Positions 25,836 to 35,329 of a stretch of 46,966 bases of DNA are shown in pieces. Origin of the DNA: Acidobacteriota bacterium (lineage in GTDB: Bacteria; Acidobacteriota; Blastocatellia; Pyrinomonadales; Pyrinomonadaceae); NCBI GenBank assembly GCA_023436495.1, contig JAEZIT010000109.1, positions 1 to 46,966 of the forward strand, in the 5' to 3' direction. How positions within the stretch are numbered: the stretch's first letter is position 1; each line of letters opens with the position of its first letter. The position numbers and the translations under genes were made by a program. The notes under the pieces were generated by a model that saw only the letters and a list, made by a program, of their open reading frames with translations, ran no database searches and was not told the origin of the DNA.

Positions 25836-28073
25836 ATGAGATTCCGAATTATCGCGGGCATGTTTAGCCTTGCGTTTGCCGTCCATCTTTCGCCCGTCGT
25901 GACTTTTGCACAAGGCGTCGTCGTTCCAATGGTGTGTGATTTTCGCCCGTGCCGTCCACGGCCCATTCCACAACCGCTTCCAAACGCGCTTCCAGTCAAA
26001 TCGATCAGGATCGACACGAAGATCACCGGACAGACCGCCACCACCTACGTTGAGCAAGTGTTTCGAAACGACACTCCATACACACTTGAGGGCACATATT
26101 TCTTCCCGATTCCTGAGAATGCATCGATAGTTGAATTTGCGATCTGGGAAAACGGCAAAAAGCTTGCGGGCGAGGTCCGATCACGCGAGGAAGCACGCCG
26201 CATTTACGACGAGATCGTGCGGCGGCAGCGCGATCCGGGTTTGTTGGAATATGCCGGAAACGATCTTTTCCAGGCATCGATTTTCCCGATCCCTCCAAAT
26301 TCCGACAAGAAGTTGGAACTGAAGTACTCCGAGGTGCTCAAAGCCGATTCCGGCACTGTTTCATATCGGTATCCACTAGGAACCGGAAGAAACCTCTGGC
26401 GGCGGAGTGATATGGGAATCGAAAGCCGACCCGGAAACTTGCCGCCGCAGAAATTTGGAACAGTGTCCGGGAAGATCGAGATCAGCGCCAAGAATGCTAT
26501 ACGAAATATATATTCGCCCACGCATGAGGTAGAAGTGCAGAAGAAGGGCGAAAATGCTGTGGCAATTACATTCGAGACGAATGACAACGATAACGATTTT
26601 CAACTTTTTTACGGCCTATCAGATAGCGATTTCGGGATGACTCTTCTTACATATCGCGAACCCGGGAAAGACGGGTACTTCTTAATGCTTATGTCGCCGC
26701 GAGACGACGTATCTGAAAGGGAACTAGTAAATAAGGACATTGTGTTCGTTCTTGACACCAGCGGTTCGATGGCTGAGGCCGGCAAGATGGAAAAGGCACG
26801 ATCCGCTCTGCTATTCGGGATCAGGACGTTAAGGCCGGGCGACAGGTTCAACGTGATCAGTTTTGCCGGCGAAGAGCATCTGATGGAGAAGGGAATGGTC
26901 GAAGCGAGTGACGAAGGTAAACGCCGCGGCGAGGAATTCGTCAAGCGCCTGCAACCAACAGGCGGGACGAACATCAATGATTCGCTGATCGCCTCGCTGA
27001 AACAGTTCGAAAAAAACGAGCGTCCGAAGATGCTTGTATTCATGACGGACGGTTTACCGACCGTCGGCGAGACGGGCATCGAGAGAATAATCGCGAATGT
27101 TAAAGCAGTTAAGAATCTCGATATACGGATATTCCCGTTCGGATTCGGGTATGACGTAAACACGACGTTACTCGACCGGCTCGGTTCTGAGAACGCGGGT
27201 ATCTCGGATTACATCCAGCCGAAAGAAGATCTCGAAGTAAAAGTATCCAGCTTCTTTTCACGCGTCAGCTCGCCGATACTTTCAGACCTGGAGCTTGATT
27301 TTAATTCTCTGCAGACTGAGTTGCTTTACCCGCGAAAGCTGACGGACCTATTTAGAGGCATGCAGCTGTCGATCATTGGGCGCTACAAAAACTCGGACAA
27401 TTTGCGCGACTTGGTAATAAACCTCAAGGGAAAGAGCGGCGGCGAGGTGCGGACCTTTTCGTATGGCGATCTCGATTTTCCACTTCGCAGTGAAGATAAC
27501 GATTTCCTCCCGCGATTATGGGCTAGCCGTCGTGTAGGCTGGCTGATCGAACAAATACGGCTTAACGGGGAAACGAAGGAACTTCGTGATGAGGTCACTG
27601 AACTCGGCACACGGTACGGGATCGTAACTCCTTACACGTCCTATCTCGCGACCGATGGTTCAACGGTCGCTGCTCCTTCGAATTCGGCAATGGCCCTGGA
27701 CCTGAGAAAGGAGGCCGCGAAGCGAGTGCAGCAGCGCAGCGGCGCAGCCGCTGTTCAGATGAGCGTGCAGCAGAATGCCCAGCAAATGAACCTTTCGATT
27801 ACCGCGGAACGCAAGGACAACGCTGGCCAGGTTCTTGTGCAGAATTCACAAGCCAACCAGTATGTCGCGAACAAAAACTTCTTCAATCAGTCCAACGTCT
27901 GGGTCGATTCCGATTTTGACGAAAAGGCAAAATTGCCGGAAACGAACGTCAAGTTCGGTAGTGATGAGTATTTCGCTCTAGCCCAGCGCGAGCGTGGTAT
28001 TGCTCAGTACCTATCACTTGGTGAAGAGGTCGTAATAGTCTGGAAGAACAGAGTTTATCGAATCACAAAATAG
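25836..28073 (+). CDS. Exported VIT and von Willebrand A domain protein
   Basis: The 745-residue protein has a signal peptide (about 1-26, ending TFAQ), a VIT domain (about 50-180, with GTYFFPIPENASI) and a vWA domain starting near residue 300. The MIDAS motif is intact: D307-T-S-G-S311, then PTGGTNI and MTDGLPT. This is the inter-alpha-trypsin-inhibitor heavy-chain-like architecture, common in Bacteroidota and Acidobacteriota and thought to bind proteins through a metal ion. The C-terminal 180 residues are Gln/Asn-rich and of unknown fold. GGGAGA precedes the ATG. No membrane anchor or sorting signal is seen at the end. Confidence 0.9.
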   Translation: MRFRIIAGMFSLAFAVHLSPVVTFAQGVVVPMVCDFRPCRPRPIPQPLPNALPVKSIRIDTKITGQTATTYVEQVFRNDTPYTLEGTYFFPIPENASIVEFAIWENGKKLAGEVRSREEARRIYDEIVRRQRDPGLLEYAGNDLFQASIFPIPPNSDKKLELKYSEVLKADSGTVSYRYPLGTGRNLWRRSDMGIESRPGNLPPQKFGTVSGKIEISAKNAIRNIYSPTHEVEVQKKGENAVAITFETNDNDNDFQLFYGLSDSDFGMTLLTYREPGKDGYFLMLMSPRDDVSERELVNKDIVFVLDTSGSMAEAGKMEKARSALLFGIRTLRPGDRFNVISFAGEEHLMEKGMVEASDEGKRRGEEFVKRLQPTGGTNINDSLIASLKQFEKNERPKMLVFMTDGLPTVGETGIERIIANVKAVKNLDIRIFPFGFGYDVNTTLLDRLGSENAGISDYIQPKEDLEVKVSSFFSRVSSPILSDLELDFNSLQTELLYPRKLTDLFRGMQLSIIGRYKNSDNLRDLVINLKGKSGGEVRTFSYGDLDFPLRSEDNDFLPRLWASRRVGWLIEQIRLNGETKELRDEVTELGTRYGIVTPYTSYLATDGSTVAAPSNSAMALDLRKEAAKRVQQRSGAAAVQMSVQQNAQQMNLSITAERKDNAGQVLVQNSQANQYVANKNFFNQSNVWVDSDFDEKAKLPETNVKFGSDEYFALAQRERGIAQYLSLGEEVVIVWKNRVYRITK

Positions 28074-28108
28074 CCGTAATCTGTTGACAGTGTCGACCCT
28101 ATAACTCT

Positions 28109-28165
28109 CGAAAGGTGATTTTTATCGATAAAAGCGGTATTTTATTGGATAAGGATCACCTTTCG
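28109..28165. repeat. Long imperfect hairpin upstream of the Ycf48-like gene
   Basis: The left arm 28109-28126 pairs with the right arm 28148-28165 over 18 positions: 11 perfect pairs, two T-G positions that can be G-U in RNA, then 5 perfect pairs. The loop is 21 nt. The right arm ends 64 bp before the GTG start, and no T tract follows, so it is not an obvious terminator. Confidence 0.7.
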
Positions 28166-28228
28166 CTCTACTGTGCACCGGCCCACTATTTAATTCGGTG
28201 CTGTATCAAAATAATCGGAGGACACTTC

Positions 28229-29200
28229 GTGAGATCTATATCGAGTCTTATTGTACTTGTACTTTTATTCGTTTTTACGGCCGACAAAGCTGACGCCCAG
28301 TCCGTGTGGAAGTCGACCGGTGGAAATACGCCTTCCGATCTCGTGGCCGTTTATTTCACTTCGTCGGACAAAGGCTGGGTCGCCGGGGACGACGGTTATC
28401 TGGCCGCAACGGCGGATGGCGGCCGCACCTGGACGAAGCAGTCGATCAACACGACCGCGAGCATAAACGAGATCTACTTTAGAAACAACGAAAACGGGTA
28501 TTTAGTGGCCGGAAGGAAAATGTTCATTACGCGGGATGGTGGGCGCACGTGGAACGAAACGCAGATTACCGCACCTGGAACGTTCAAAAATCTAACCCCG
28601 GAGTTTTTAAGTATCCGATTCGCCGACAGACGCCGCGGCATAGTCGTCGGGTCGTTATTGAATCGGCAGGATCAGGTCGTAGATTCGCTCGTCATGCGTA
28701 CCGAGGACGGCGGAGAGAACTGGAACCGTGTGATCGTACCTTCGAAGAAGGAGCTATATCACCTCGATTTTGTCGGCAGCGACCGCTGTTGGATCGTTGG
28801 GGACGATGGACTCATACTTGCGTCTGAAGACGGTGGTTCAACTTTTAGAGTACAGCGGTCGGGCCTGGACCGCGATCTGTACAACGTGGACTTTCGTGAC
28901 AAGAACGAAGGTTATGTAGTTGGGAGCAAGGGTACGATCCTCAGAACTGAGAATGGCGGCCGTAGTTGGGAGACGGTTTCGACCGGTTATAGTGACACTC
29001 TGATGCGTGTCGATTTCGCCGATGACAAGAACGGCTGGATCGTCGGCTATGGCGGCACCGTACTTCGTTCCTCCGACAAGGGCCGGACCTGGGTTCGCCA
29101 GGACAGTACGACCAAACAGCATTTATACGGCCTTTTTATGGGCAAAAAATACGGCTGGGCAGTCGGCGCGAAAGGTACCGTCCTCGAATATCAAAAATAA
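28229..29200 (+). CDS. Exported Ycf48/BNR-repeat beta-propeller protein
   Basis: The 323-residue protein starts at a GTG selected by GGAGG (28217-28221), 7 nt upstream. A signal peptide follows (about 1-24, ending ADAQ). The body has six Asp-box-like motifs, such as DGGRTWTKQ, DGGRTWNE, DGGENWNR, DGGSTFRV, NGGRSWET and DKGRTWVR. Each is preceded by a GW/GY-V-G strand, as in the photosystem II assembly factor Ycf48/Hcf136. In non-photosynthetic bacteria such proteins are of unknown function, and nothing photosynthetic lies in this window. A seven-bladed propeller in the periplasm is the likely fold. Confidence 0.87.
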   Translation: MRSISSLIVLVLLFVFTADKADAQSVWKSTGGNTPSDLVAVYFTSSDKGWVAGDDGYLAATADGGRTWTKQSINTTASINEIYFRNNENGYLVAGRKMFITRDGGRTWNETQITAPGTFKNLTPEFLSIRFADRRRGIVVGSLLNRQDQVVDSLVMRTEDGGENWNRVIVPSKKELYHLDFVGSDRCWIVGDDGLILASEDGGSTFRVQRSGLDRDLYNVDFRDKNEGYVVGSKGTILRTENGGRSWETVSTGYSDTLMRVDFADDKNGWIVGYGGTVLRSSDKGRTWVRQDSTTKQHLYGLFMGKKYGWAVGAKGTVLEYQK

Positions 29201-29222
29201 TTTTAAAACTCCTCAAAATTTC

Positions 29223-29251
29223 TTAACACTTCGGTAAAGTTGTGCTATCTT
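29223..29251 (+). promoter_or_regulatory. Candidate sigma-70-like promoter of the receptor gene
   Basis: TTAACA (29223-29228, 5/6) and TATCTT (29246-29251, 4/6) are separated by exactly 17 bp, about 75 bp before the receptor ATG. An AT-rich leader follows. Confidence 0.45.
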
Positions 29252-29325
29252 ACATCATCATTTCTTTTCGTTTGTCGCCAATTCATTAGGCATAATTATC
29301 AAATTTACCTTTTTTGGAGGAGAAA

Positions 29326-32300
29326 ATGAGCAGAAGGCCGTTTTTGATAGCAATTACGCTTTTGGCATGTTTTACAACCTTAAGCATTGTTGCGTCCGCA
29401 CAGGGAACGACCTCCCGTGTTACGGGAATCGTTCTTGATAACGCCGGGGCAGCCGTGAGCGGCGCGACGGTAACCTTAACAAACGAAGGGACCAACACTT
29501 CGCTGACTACTCAAACAAGCGACAGTGGAGCATATTCATTCGACTTGATCCAAGCGGGCACTTACACCGTGTCAGTCGAGAAAACCGGTTTTAAGAAATT
29601 TGTATCTTCGAAGAACCAGGCATTGATCAATCAACCCGCGACGGTGAACGTAACGATGGAAGTCGGTGACGTTTCGGCGGTGGTTTCGGTTGAAAACACG
29701 GCTGAGGAGGTTCAAACTTCAACGTCCGGTAACGTAGGTTCGACGATTGACCAGAAAACGCTGGAATCGCTTCCTATCGTCGGCCTGCGCGGCCGAAATC
29801 CGCTGGACCTGTTGAATTACCAGCCGGGTGTCGTAAACGGCGCCAATACGGGCGGCGGCGTACACGTGAATGGTTCGCGCGACCGCGCGTTCAACTTTAC
29901 ATTGGACGGCATTGATATTAACGAATCGACGGCGGGTGGATCCAACTTTACCCCGCTGAGACCAAATCCCGATTCGCTTCAGGAATTTCAGGTCGTTACC
30001 AGCAACTTTACAGCAGAACTAGGCCGCAGCAGCGGAGCCCAGGTCTCAATGGTTACGAAGTCCGGTACGAATCGCTTTACGGGTAATGTGTTCGAGTATT
30101 ACCAGACGCCGGACCTTATCGCTAACGAGTGGGAGAATAACCTGCAGGGAATTCGCCGCGGACAGTTCGTCCAACACATCTATGGCGGCAGTATTGGCGG
30201 GCCCATCTTTAATCCCGGGTTCGGCGAGGGGACATCACCGGGCTTTCTTCGCGATCGGGCATGGTTTTTCGTAAATCTTCAGCGGCTGAGCGCGATCGAG
30301 ACCCGCCGTTCCGGCGGTACGGTTTACACGGAAAGTGCGCGAAACGGCATTTTCCGGTTTGTTTATGGCGGTGCGAACACCGGCACGAACGGACGGTTTG
30401 TCCCGGGCCGGAACGCGCCGGCCGGCACTGCGGCGACTAACACCGGCAATCCGCTGGGAGCTTCGATCAATCCGGACGGTTCTCCAAGATATCCGGCTTG
30501 TAACGGTACACCGCCGACAAATGCGCCGTGCATAATGTCGTACAACATAAACACGATGTCGCCTATCTCGTTCGATCCGAACGTGACGGGAGTATTTCGT
30601 TCATATCCGCTGCCGAATGATTTTTTCAGCGGTGACGGCCTAAACACGGCGGGATTCGTCTTTAACGCTCCGCAGACTGAAAAACAATGGGATTTTGTCA
30701 CCAAACTGGATTTCCGGATCAATGACGAAAGCCACATGTACGTACGTTATGCTCAGGGCGAACAGAACACGATCAACGACAGCGTAAACGGCGGATTGCC
30801 CGTGTTTCCGGATTTCCCGGGTCTCGTAGACACGTATAGAACTCCGAAAAATTTGGCCATTAATTACAGATGGTCGCCCACTGCCAAATTCACGAACGAG
30901 TTCATCTTCGGGTACAGTACGTTCGGGTTTAGCTTTGCAACACCAACGCCGCGAGCGGACGTGCCGTATATTCTGAACACGATCTCGGACGCGTTCATTA
31001 ACTTTAACTATAACGCCCGCAAGGCTCGTACGTTTCAATTCGTTGATAACCTTACATTCGACTTCTCGCCGCACGTTATCAAAGCCGGCATTAATTTCCG
31101 ATTTGGACGCCAATTCGACGACCGCTCCAGTGCGGGCGGCCAGATCGAACCGCAGGTGGGCTTTGGAGCCGGAAACAGCGATTTCAGCGCATTCGGCCTG
31201 CCGGCACAGGCAGCGGCCGGTACGGCGACAAATCCGGCTGGATCGGCAGGCATTAACTCGACGGACTGGGGCGTACTTCGGGCAACTATCAATAACTTCA
31301 TCGGACGCATAGGAAGCTTCAGTCAGGGATTTGTGGTTGATCCTTCGAATCCGAGTGCGTGGGCTCCCGCAGGAACGCGTTGGCAATGGTTTGCATACTA
31401 TCCAGAGTATGACTTTTATATTCAGGATACCTGGCGTTTCCGACCTAACCTGACATTTGATCTCGGCCTGCGCTGGGAATTGAAGCCGCAGCCGAGTTCT
31501 AAAGATCTGCCGATCCTCCGGCCGAATCAACCTTTCACGATCGGCGCGGCTCCGACGAATACTCTTCGTTGGGAAGAGGGTGATCTGTTCAAGAATGACT
31601 TCAACAATTATTCACCGTCAGTTGGGTTCGCGTGGGATCCGTTCAGCAGCGGCAAAACGTCGATTCGAGCCAATTACCGTCTCTCATACGATCGGTTCCC
31701 ATCGCAGGTATTCGCAAATAGTGTTTACCAGAGTGCTCCGGGAAATACGTTCTCGGCATCCGCGAGTGGGATCGGCCAGCAGAACCTGCTGCTAAGAAAT
31801 GGCCTGCCGAACTTGTTCCCGTCACAGACCCCGGATCAACTTCGTCAACCGCCGGCATTTTCCACGTCGAGCATCACTTTGGTGGATCCGGACACCCAGT
31901 TCCCGGAAAATCACCAGTGGTTCGTTGGAGTACAGCGAGAACTTTGGTGGAATAATGTGCTTGAGGTGAATTATATCGGGCGCCGCGGCGTTCACCTTTT
32001 CGGAGGCTACGATTCAAATCAGGTAAACATCTTTGCTAAAGACCCGCGTTGCCCGGAGAACTTCCTGCAGGCATTTAATACTCTCCGCGAAAGCTCAACA
32101 GCGAACTCCTGCTTGATCAATCTGTTATTTACCGGCGACCCGGCAAATAACGCAGGTACTACCACCTTCCGTGGGATCGGCGCAGTAAACACGGCTCTCT
32201 CAAACTCCAGTACCGGCGGAAGCGTTGCGACGGCGGCGTTGGCGGTTTCGCAGCACACCACCTCCGGTGCACAAACTATCGGCCGCGCAGTCGGGTTCAA

Positions 32301-33144
32301 CAACCCGTTCTTCTTTCAGCGCTATCCGCAGTTTACGGGTGCCGTAAATGTGCTTGACAGTAATGATGTCTCGCGGTACAACGGGCTCGAGTTTATCGTG
32401 AAACGTAGATTCAGCGAAGGATTTGGTTATCAGGTTGGATATACGTGGTCTGTTTCAAAAGACACACGTTCATTCGATCCCGCCTTTACGACCGTTTCAC
32501 GAGCTAACAACCAGTCGGCATCAAGCACACCATTCGATATAAATAATCGACACGGAAATTATGCGTGGTCGGATTTCGATCGCCGACATGTGCTTCAGGC
32601 AACGTATGTTGCCGAACTGCCGTTCGGTCGCGGAAAGTGGTTTGGATCGGATGTACCGCGAGCTGTGGATTGGGTAATCGGCGGATGGCAGCTATCCGGC
32701 ACGTTCAACTGGGCCTCTGGTAGGCCGTTTACGGTTTACTCTGGACTGAACACTCTCAGCAACGTAAACCAGTCTTTTGCGAACTGCGACAATTGTCCTC
32801 GGGACATGGGCAGATTGGTCGATCGCAACAGCCTTGGCTGGCACTGGTTCAGTGAAGAGGACGCTGCGAGATTTTCACAGCCTGCGCCGGGAGAGCTTGG
32901 CAATACCGGGCGAAACTATTTCATCGGGCCGCGACAGTTCCAGACGGATATGTCGCTGTCGAAGAAGTTTCGATTCTCGGAACGCTATAGCGTTGATCTA
33001 CGTGTCGACGCAAGAAACCTAACCAATAATGCTTCGTTCGGTATCCCGACCGCGACATATACCTCGAGTATTTTCGGTCGAATCGGTACAAGCGTAACGA
33101 GCTTTTCCAGAAGGATCCAACTTTCCGGTAAGTTCAACTTCTAA
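29326..33144 (+). CDS. Oar-like TonB-dependent receptor with carboxypeptidase-regulatory domain
   Basis: The 1272-residue outer-membrane protein has a signal peptide (about 1-25, ending ASAQ) and a CarboxypepD_reg-like domain (about 27-110, RVTGIVLDNAGAAVSGATV). A plug domain follows (LPIVGLRGRNPLDLLNYQPGV, VNGSRDRAFNFTLDGIDIN, TSNFTAELGRSSGAQV), then a large beta barrel ending in the aromatic GKFNF expected for BAM insertion. The ligand is unknown; this type is often tied to oligosaccharide or peptide uptake or to adhesion. The ATG at 29326 is chosen for GGAGGAG (29316-29322), 3 nt upstream; an in-frame TTG lies within that ribosome-binding site. No SusD-like partner is adjacent. Confidence 0.92.
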   Translation: MSRRPFLIAITLLACFTTLSIVASAQGTTSRVTGIVLDNAGAAVSGATVTLTNEGTNTSLTTQTSDSGAYSFDLIQAGTYTVSVEKTGFKKFVSSKNQALINQPATVNVTMEVGDVSAVVSVENTAEEVQTSTSGNVGSTIDQKTLESLPIVGLRGRNPLDLLNYQPGVVNGANTGGGVHVNGSRDRAFNFTLDGIDINESTAGGSNFTPLRPNPDSLQEFQVVTSNFTAELGRSSGAQVSMVTKSGTNRFTGNVFEYYQTPDLIANEWENNLQGIRRGQFVQHIYGGSIGGPIFNPGFGEGTSPGFLRDRAWFFVNLQRLSAIETRRSGGTVYTESARNGIFRFVYGGANTGTNGRFVPGRNAPAGTAATNTGNPLGASINPDGSPRYPACNGTPPTNAPCIMSYNINTMSPISFDPNVTGVFRSYPLPNDFFSGDGLNTAGFVFNAPQTEKQWDFVTKLDFRINDESHMYVRYAQGEQNTINDSVNGGLPVFPDFPGLVDTYRTPKNLAINYRWSPTAKFTNEFIFGYSTFGFSFATPTPRADVPYILNTISDAFINFNYNARKARTFQFVDNLTFDFSPHVIKAGINFRFGRQFDDRSSAGGQIEPQVGFGAGNSDFSAFGLPAQAAAGTATNPAGSAGINSTDWGVLRATINNFIGRIGSFSQGFVVDPSNPSAWAPAGTRWQWFAYYPEYDFYIQDTWRFRPNLTFDLGLRWELKPQPSSKDLPILRPNQPFTIGAAPTNTLRWEEGDLFKNDFNNYSPSVGFAWDPFSSGKTSIRANYRLSYDRFPSQVFANSVYQSAPGNTFSASASGIGQQNLLLRNGLPNLFPSQTPDQLRQPPAFSTSSITLVDPDTQFPENHQWFVGVQRELWWNNVLEVNYIGRRGVHLFGGYDSNQVNIFAKDPRCPENFLQAFNTLRESSTANSCLINLLFTGDPANNAGTTTFRGIGAVNTALSNSSTGGSVATAALAVSQHTTSGAQTIGRAVGFNNPFFFQRYPQFTGAVNVLDSNDVSRYNGLEFIVKRRFSEGFGYQVGYTWSVSKDTRSFDPAFTTVSRANNQSASSTPFDINNRHGNYAWSDFDRRHVLQATYVAELPFGRGKWFGSDVPRAVDWVIGGWQLSGTFNWASGRPFTVYSGLNTLSNVNQSFANCDNCPRDMGRLVDRNSLGWHWFSEEDAARFSQPAPGELGNTGRNYFIGPRQFQTDMSLSKKFRFSERYSVDLRVDARNLTNNASFGIPTATYTSSIFGRIGTSVTSFSRRIQLSGKFNF

Positions 33145-33162
33145 CTTAAAGGCATGGAAACG

Positions 33163-33203
33163 AAAATCTCCGCGAGACCGCCTAGTCTCGCGGAGATTTT
33201 TTT
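33163..33203 (+). terminator. Very strong terminator after the receptor gene
   Basis: A 16-bp perfect stem (33163-33178 with 33185-33200) has a 6-nt loop and runs directly into a seven-base T tract. Confidence 0.95.
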
Positions 33204-33334
33204 ATTCGGCCGGTGCAACTTGGTTCGGGGAGGCGGCATCCTTATTATCAGGGAGCTAGGAGTTTAGCCGATCTGATCATTCGAGCCACTGGCAAAGCTA
33301 ATAGTCTTTCTAATTCCTCCTGTTTCTTACCTGC
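33204..33334. other. Gene-free spacer between two plus-strand terminators
   Basis: The 309-bp gap between the receptor stop and the protease stop (33145-33453) has no credible ORF. It holds two strong terminators, both oriented for plus-strand transcripts. The stretch between them has no tRNA-like T-arm or CCA end and no riboswitch I can recognise. A second terminator where the first should already end transcription suggests a small RNA or a lost gene. From 33366 to 33453 I see nothing. Confidence 0.35.
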
Positions 33335-33365
33335 CTCGCCGGTGACGTGAACCGGCGAGTTTTTT
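33335..33365 (+). terminator. Second rho-independent terminator
   Basis: CTCGCCGGT (33335-33343) pairs perfectly with ACCGGCGAG (33351-33359) across 7 nt and is followed by six T residues. Confidence 0.88.
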
Positions 33366-33453
33366 GTGCCTGAAATTGGAGCTCAATTAGCGTTTATCAG
33401 GTCGTTGCGGGCTCGCAGTTGAGTGCGCAATTATTGACGGGGAGTCCGATCAG

Positions 33454-35178
33454 CTACTTCGCTGTGATACGGGCTTTCGAGGCAATCGAAGCGAGTCTGC
33501 CGGCTCGAGGCAGCGCTTCCGTTGCCTTGGCGGTTTGTTCATCATCGTCGTTTAATATCTGTTCCGCGACCACTGTTCCGTACGCGGCAACCGCCAGGTT
33601 GTATCTAAGCCGCGTCCGGACATAACCCACATGATTCCGAGTCCGTTCGGCAGTGTATCGGTCGCGGTCAAATCTCGCCGCGTAGTCGATGAATGCGTCC
33701 AGCATCATGTCAGACACGGCGAATTCGCTATTCTCGATGCGATAAGTGCCTTTAACGGCCTTTGCCGATCCCGGCACTTCAAGCCCCGAGATCCTGCCAT
33801 TTACCGCGTCGCGGACAAAAAAGAATAGCGGATCGAGTAGCGAGAGTTCGTCGTCGGTTTCCTCGCGACGGGCAACCACTTCATCCGGCTGGATCCCGTC
33901 GCCCCCAAAAACCGGCCTGTTTGTTACTGTTCTGGCTTCCGAGCGGCGCATACTTGCTGCCGGCCCGTCATTGCGATGGGCAAAATAATCGTACAAGTTG
34001 CCATTCGAGTAATCACGCTGTATCGACCGGCCGGACGGCGTATAATAGCGTGCGGTCGTCAGCGTCAAGCCGGCCGAGAGCGGCAGGTCGAATACGGTCT
34101 GTACGAGACCCTTGCCAAACGTTTTTTCGCCAACGATGAGTGCGCGATCGTAGTCCTGAAGAGCTCCCGCAACAATTTCGGATGCGGAGGCCGTGTTTTC
34201 GCCAACGAGAACGACGATTGGCATCGTCTCAGGGTTTTTGTTCGCCGATTTCCAAACGCGGTTATCAATAGCGAATCGTCCGCGTTGGCTGACTATTACT
34301 CGTCCCGCCGGAATGAACCGTTCGGCCAGCTTGACCGCCTGGTCAAGGATCCCGCCTGGATTTTCACGGAGATCAAGGATGAGCGAACTCATTCCCTGAC
34401 GCTTCAGATCTTTCATTGCCGCGTCAAATTCGGTTATGGTCGTATAGTTAAATCCGTTCGCGAGGTCAATATAACCGATCCCGGGCCGAAGTATATAGTG
34501 GTCCCGGATCGAAGGCTGCGGTACGCGGTCGCGTCGTATTTCGATGACCTGTTTCTTAAGGTCCATCGCCCTTTCGATCTTGAGCTTCACGATCGTTCCT
34601 CGTCGCCCCCGCACTAGATCCCGAACGACGTCCGAAGTCTCGCCGCTACCCGATTTTCCGTTTATTTCGAGGATACGGTCACCGAACTTCAATCCGACAC
34701 GTGCGGCAGGCGAATTCGGCTGCGTGGCGAGAACATAGGTGTCAATTTCCCCGTTACGCTCAAAATTCGCGATCGTCGCCCCGATACCGTAATATTCGCT
34801 TTGCTGTTCGTCCAGAAGTTCCTGGAATTCGGCTGGATCGAAATAGCTGGAATGTGGGTCGAGCGATTTGAGCATCGCTGAGATCGCAGAACGTGTCAAT
34901 TCGGAATTTGTGCGGGGCGTTATCGAGACATAGTTCTTATTGATGATCTCGAGCGCTTCTGAGACGTCTCCGATAACCTTTCGGGTGCTGCGGTCGGCAG
35001 ACGTGACAGAAAGCGCGGGCTGTCCTCCTCCCGACGCCGAGAAGGAGTAACCCGGTGCGATCCTGAATCCTTCGTTTTCGGGCAGTTGAAACGTATCCCG
35101 TCCTTCCTGTTTCTGTGAAAACGAAACTGTCGCGCCGAGAACGGCGATCATGCTTATGACGCAAATTGCTTTATGCAT
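33454..35178 (-). CDS. S41 C-terminal processing peptidase
   Basis: The 574-residue protein has a signal peptide (about 1-21, ending SFSQ), an N-terminal helical region, a PDZ domain (about 120-215, with NSPAARVGLKFGDRILEING) and the S41 catalytic core. The Ser-Lys dyad is Ser331 in NTASASEIVAGAL and Lys356 in GEKTFGKGLVQ. It cuts periplasmic proteins near their C-termini. The C-terminal 130 residues after the core are helical and not part of the minimal enzyme. It diverges from the GAF gene across 151 bp, and no operon partner lies on the minus strand. Confidence 0.93.
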   Translation of the reverse strand: MHKAICVISMIAVLGATVSFSQKQEGRDTFQLPENEGFRIAPGYSFSASGGGQPALSVTSADRSTRKVIGDVSEALEIINKNYVSITPRTNSELTRSAISAMLKSLDPHSSYFDPAEFQELLDEQQSEYYGIGATIANFERNGEIDTYVLATQPNSPAARVGLKFGDRILEINGKSGSGETSDVVRDLVRGRRGTIVKLKIERAMDLKKQVIEIRRDRVPQPSIRDHYILRPGIGYIDLANGFNYTTITEFDAAMKDLKRQGMSSLILDLRENPGGILDQAVKLAERFIPAGRVIVSQRGRFAIDNRVWKSANKNPETMPIVVLVGENTASASEIVAGALQDYDRALIVGEKTFGKGLVQTVFDLPLSAGLTLTTARYYTPSGRSIQRDYSNGNLYDYFAHRNDGPAASMRRSEARTVTNRPVFGGDGIQPDEVVARREETDDELSLLDPLFFFVRDAVNGRISGLEVPGSAKAVKGTYRIENSEFAVSDMMLDAFIDYAARFDRDRYTAERTRNHVGYVRTRLRYNLAVAAYGTVVAEQILNDDDEQTAKATEALPRAGRLASIASKARITAK

Positions 35179-35294
35179 TAGTTCGAACGCGCAAACGCCG
35201 GCCTAATCCCCGACGGCTCTATGAAACTATTCAATGTTGCGATAATACTCGTAATTGCCGCAGATTTCCAGATGATTTTTACTGCGTGTTGGTA

Positions 35295-35323
35295 TTGGAA
35301 ATTATCCTGCGTTTGCGTAAAAT
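35295..35323 (+). promoter_or_regulatory. Candidate promoter giving a leaderless GAF-gene mRNA
   Basis: TTGGAA (35295-35300, 4/6) and TAAAAT (35318-35323, 5/6) are exactly 17 bp apart. The gene's ATG begins 7 nt after the -10, where transcription should start, and no ribosome-binding site is seen. Confidence 0.45.
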
Positions 35324-35329
35324 CACTCT

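Noticed and set aside
28084..28105. TTGACA at 28084-28089 with TATAAC at 28100-28105 as a promoter
   Set aside because: The boxes are good, but the spacer is only 10 bp, far too short for a sigma-70 promoter.
30640..31530. A 296-codon open frame antisense to the TonB-dependent receptor
   Set aside because: It lies wholly inside a well-supported receptor gene, is unusually Arg/Cys-rich and has no ribosome-binding site or domain.
33290..33330. A possible cyclic-di-GMP-I riboswitch, from GGCAAAGC near 33291-33298
   Set aside because: The rest of the conserved core and the paired stems could not be recognised, and no gene follows on the same strand.
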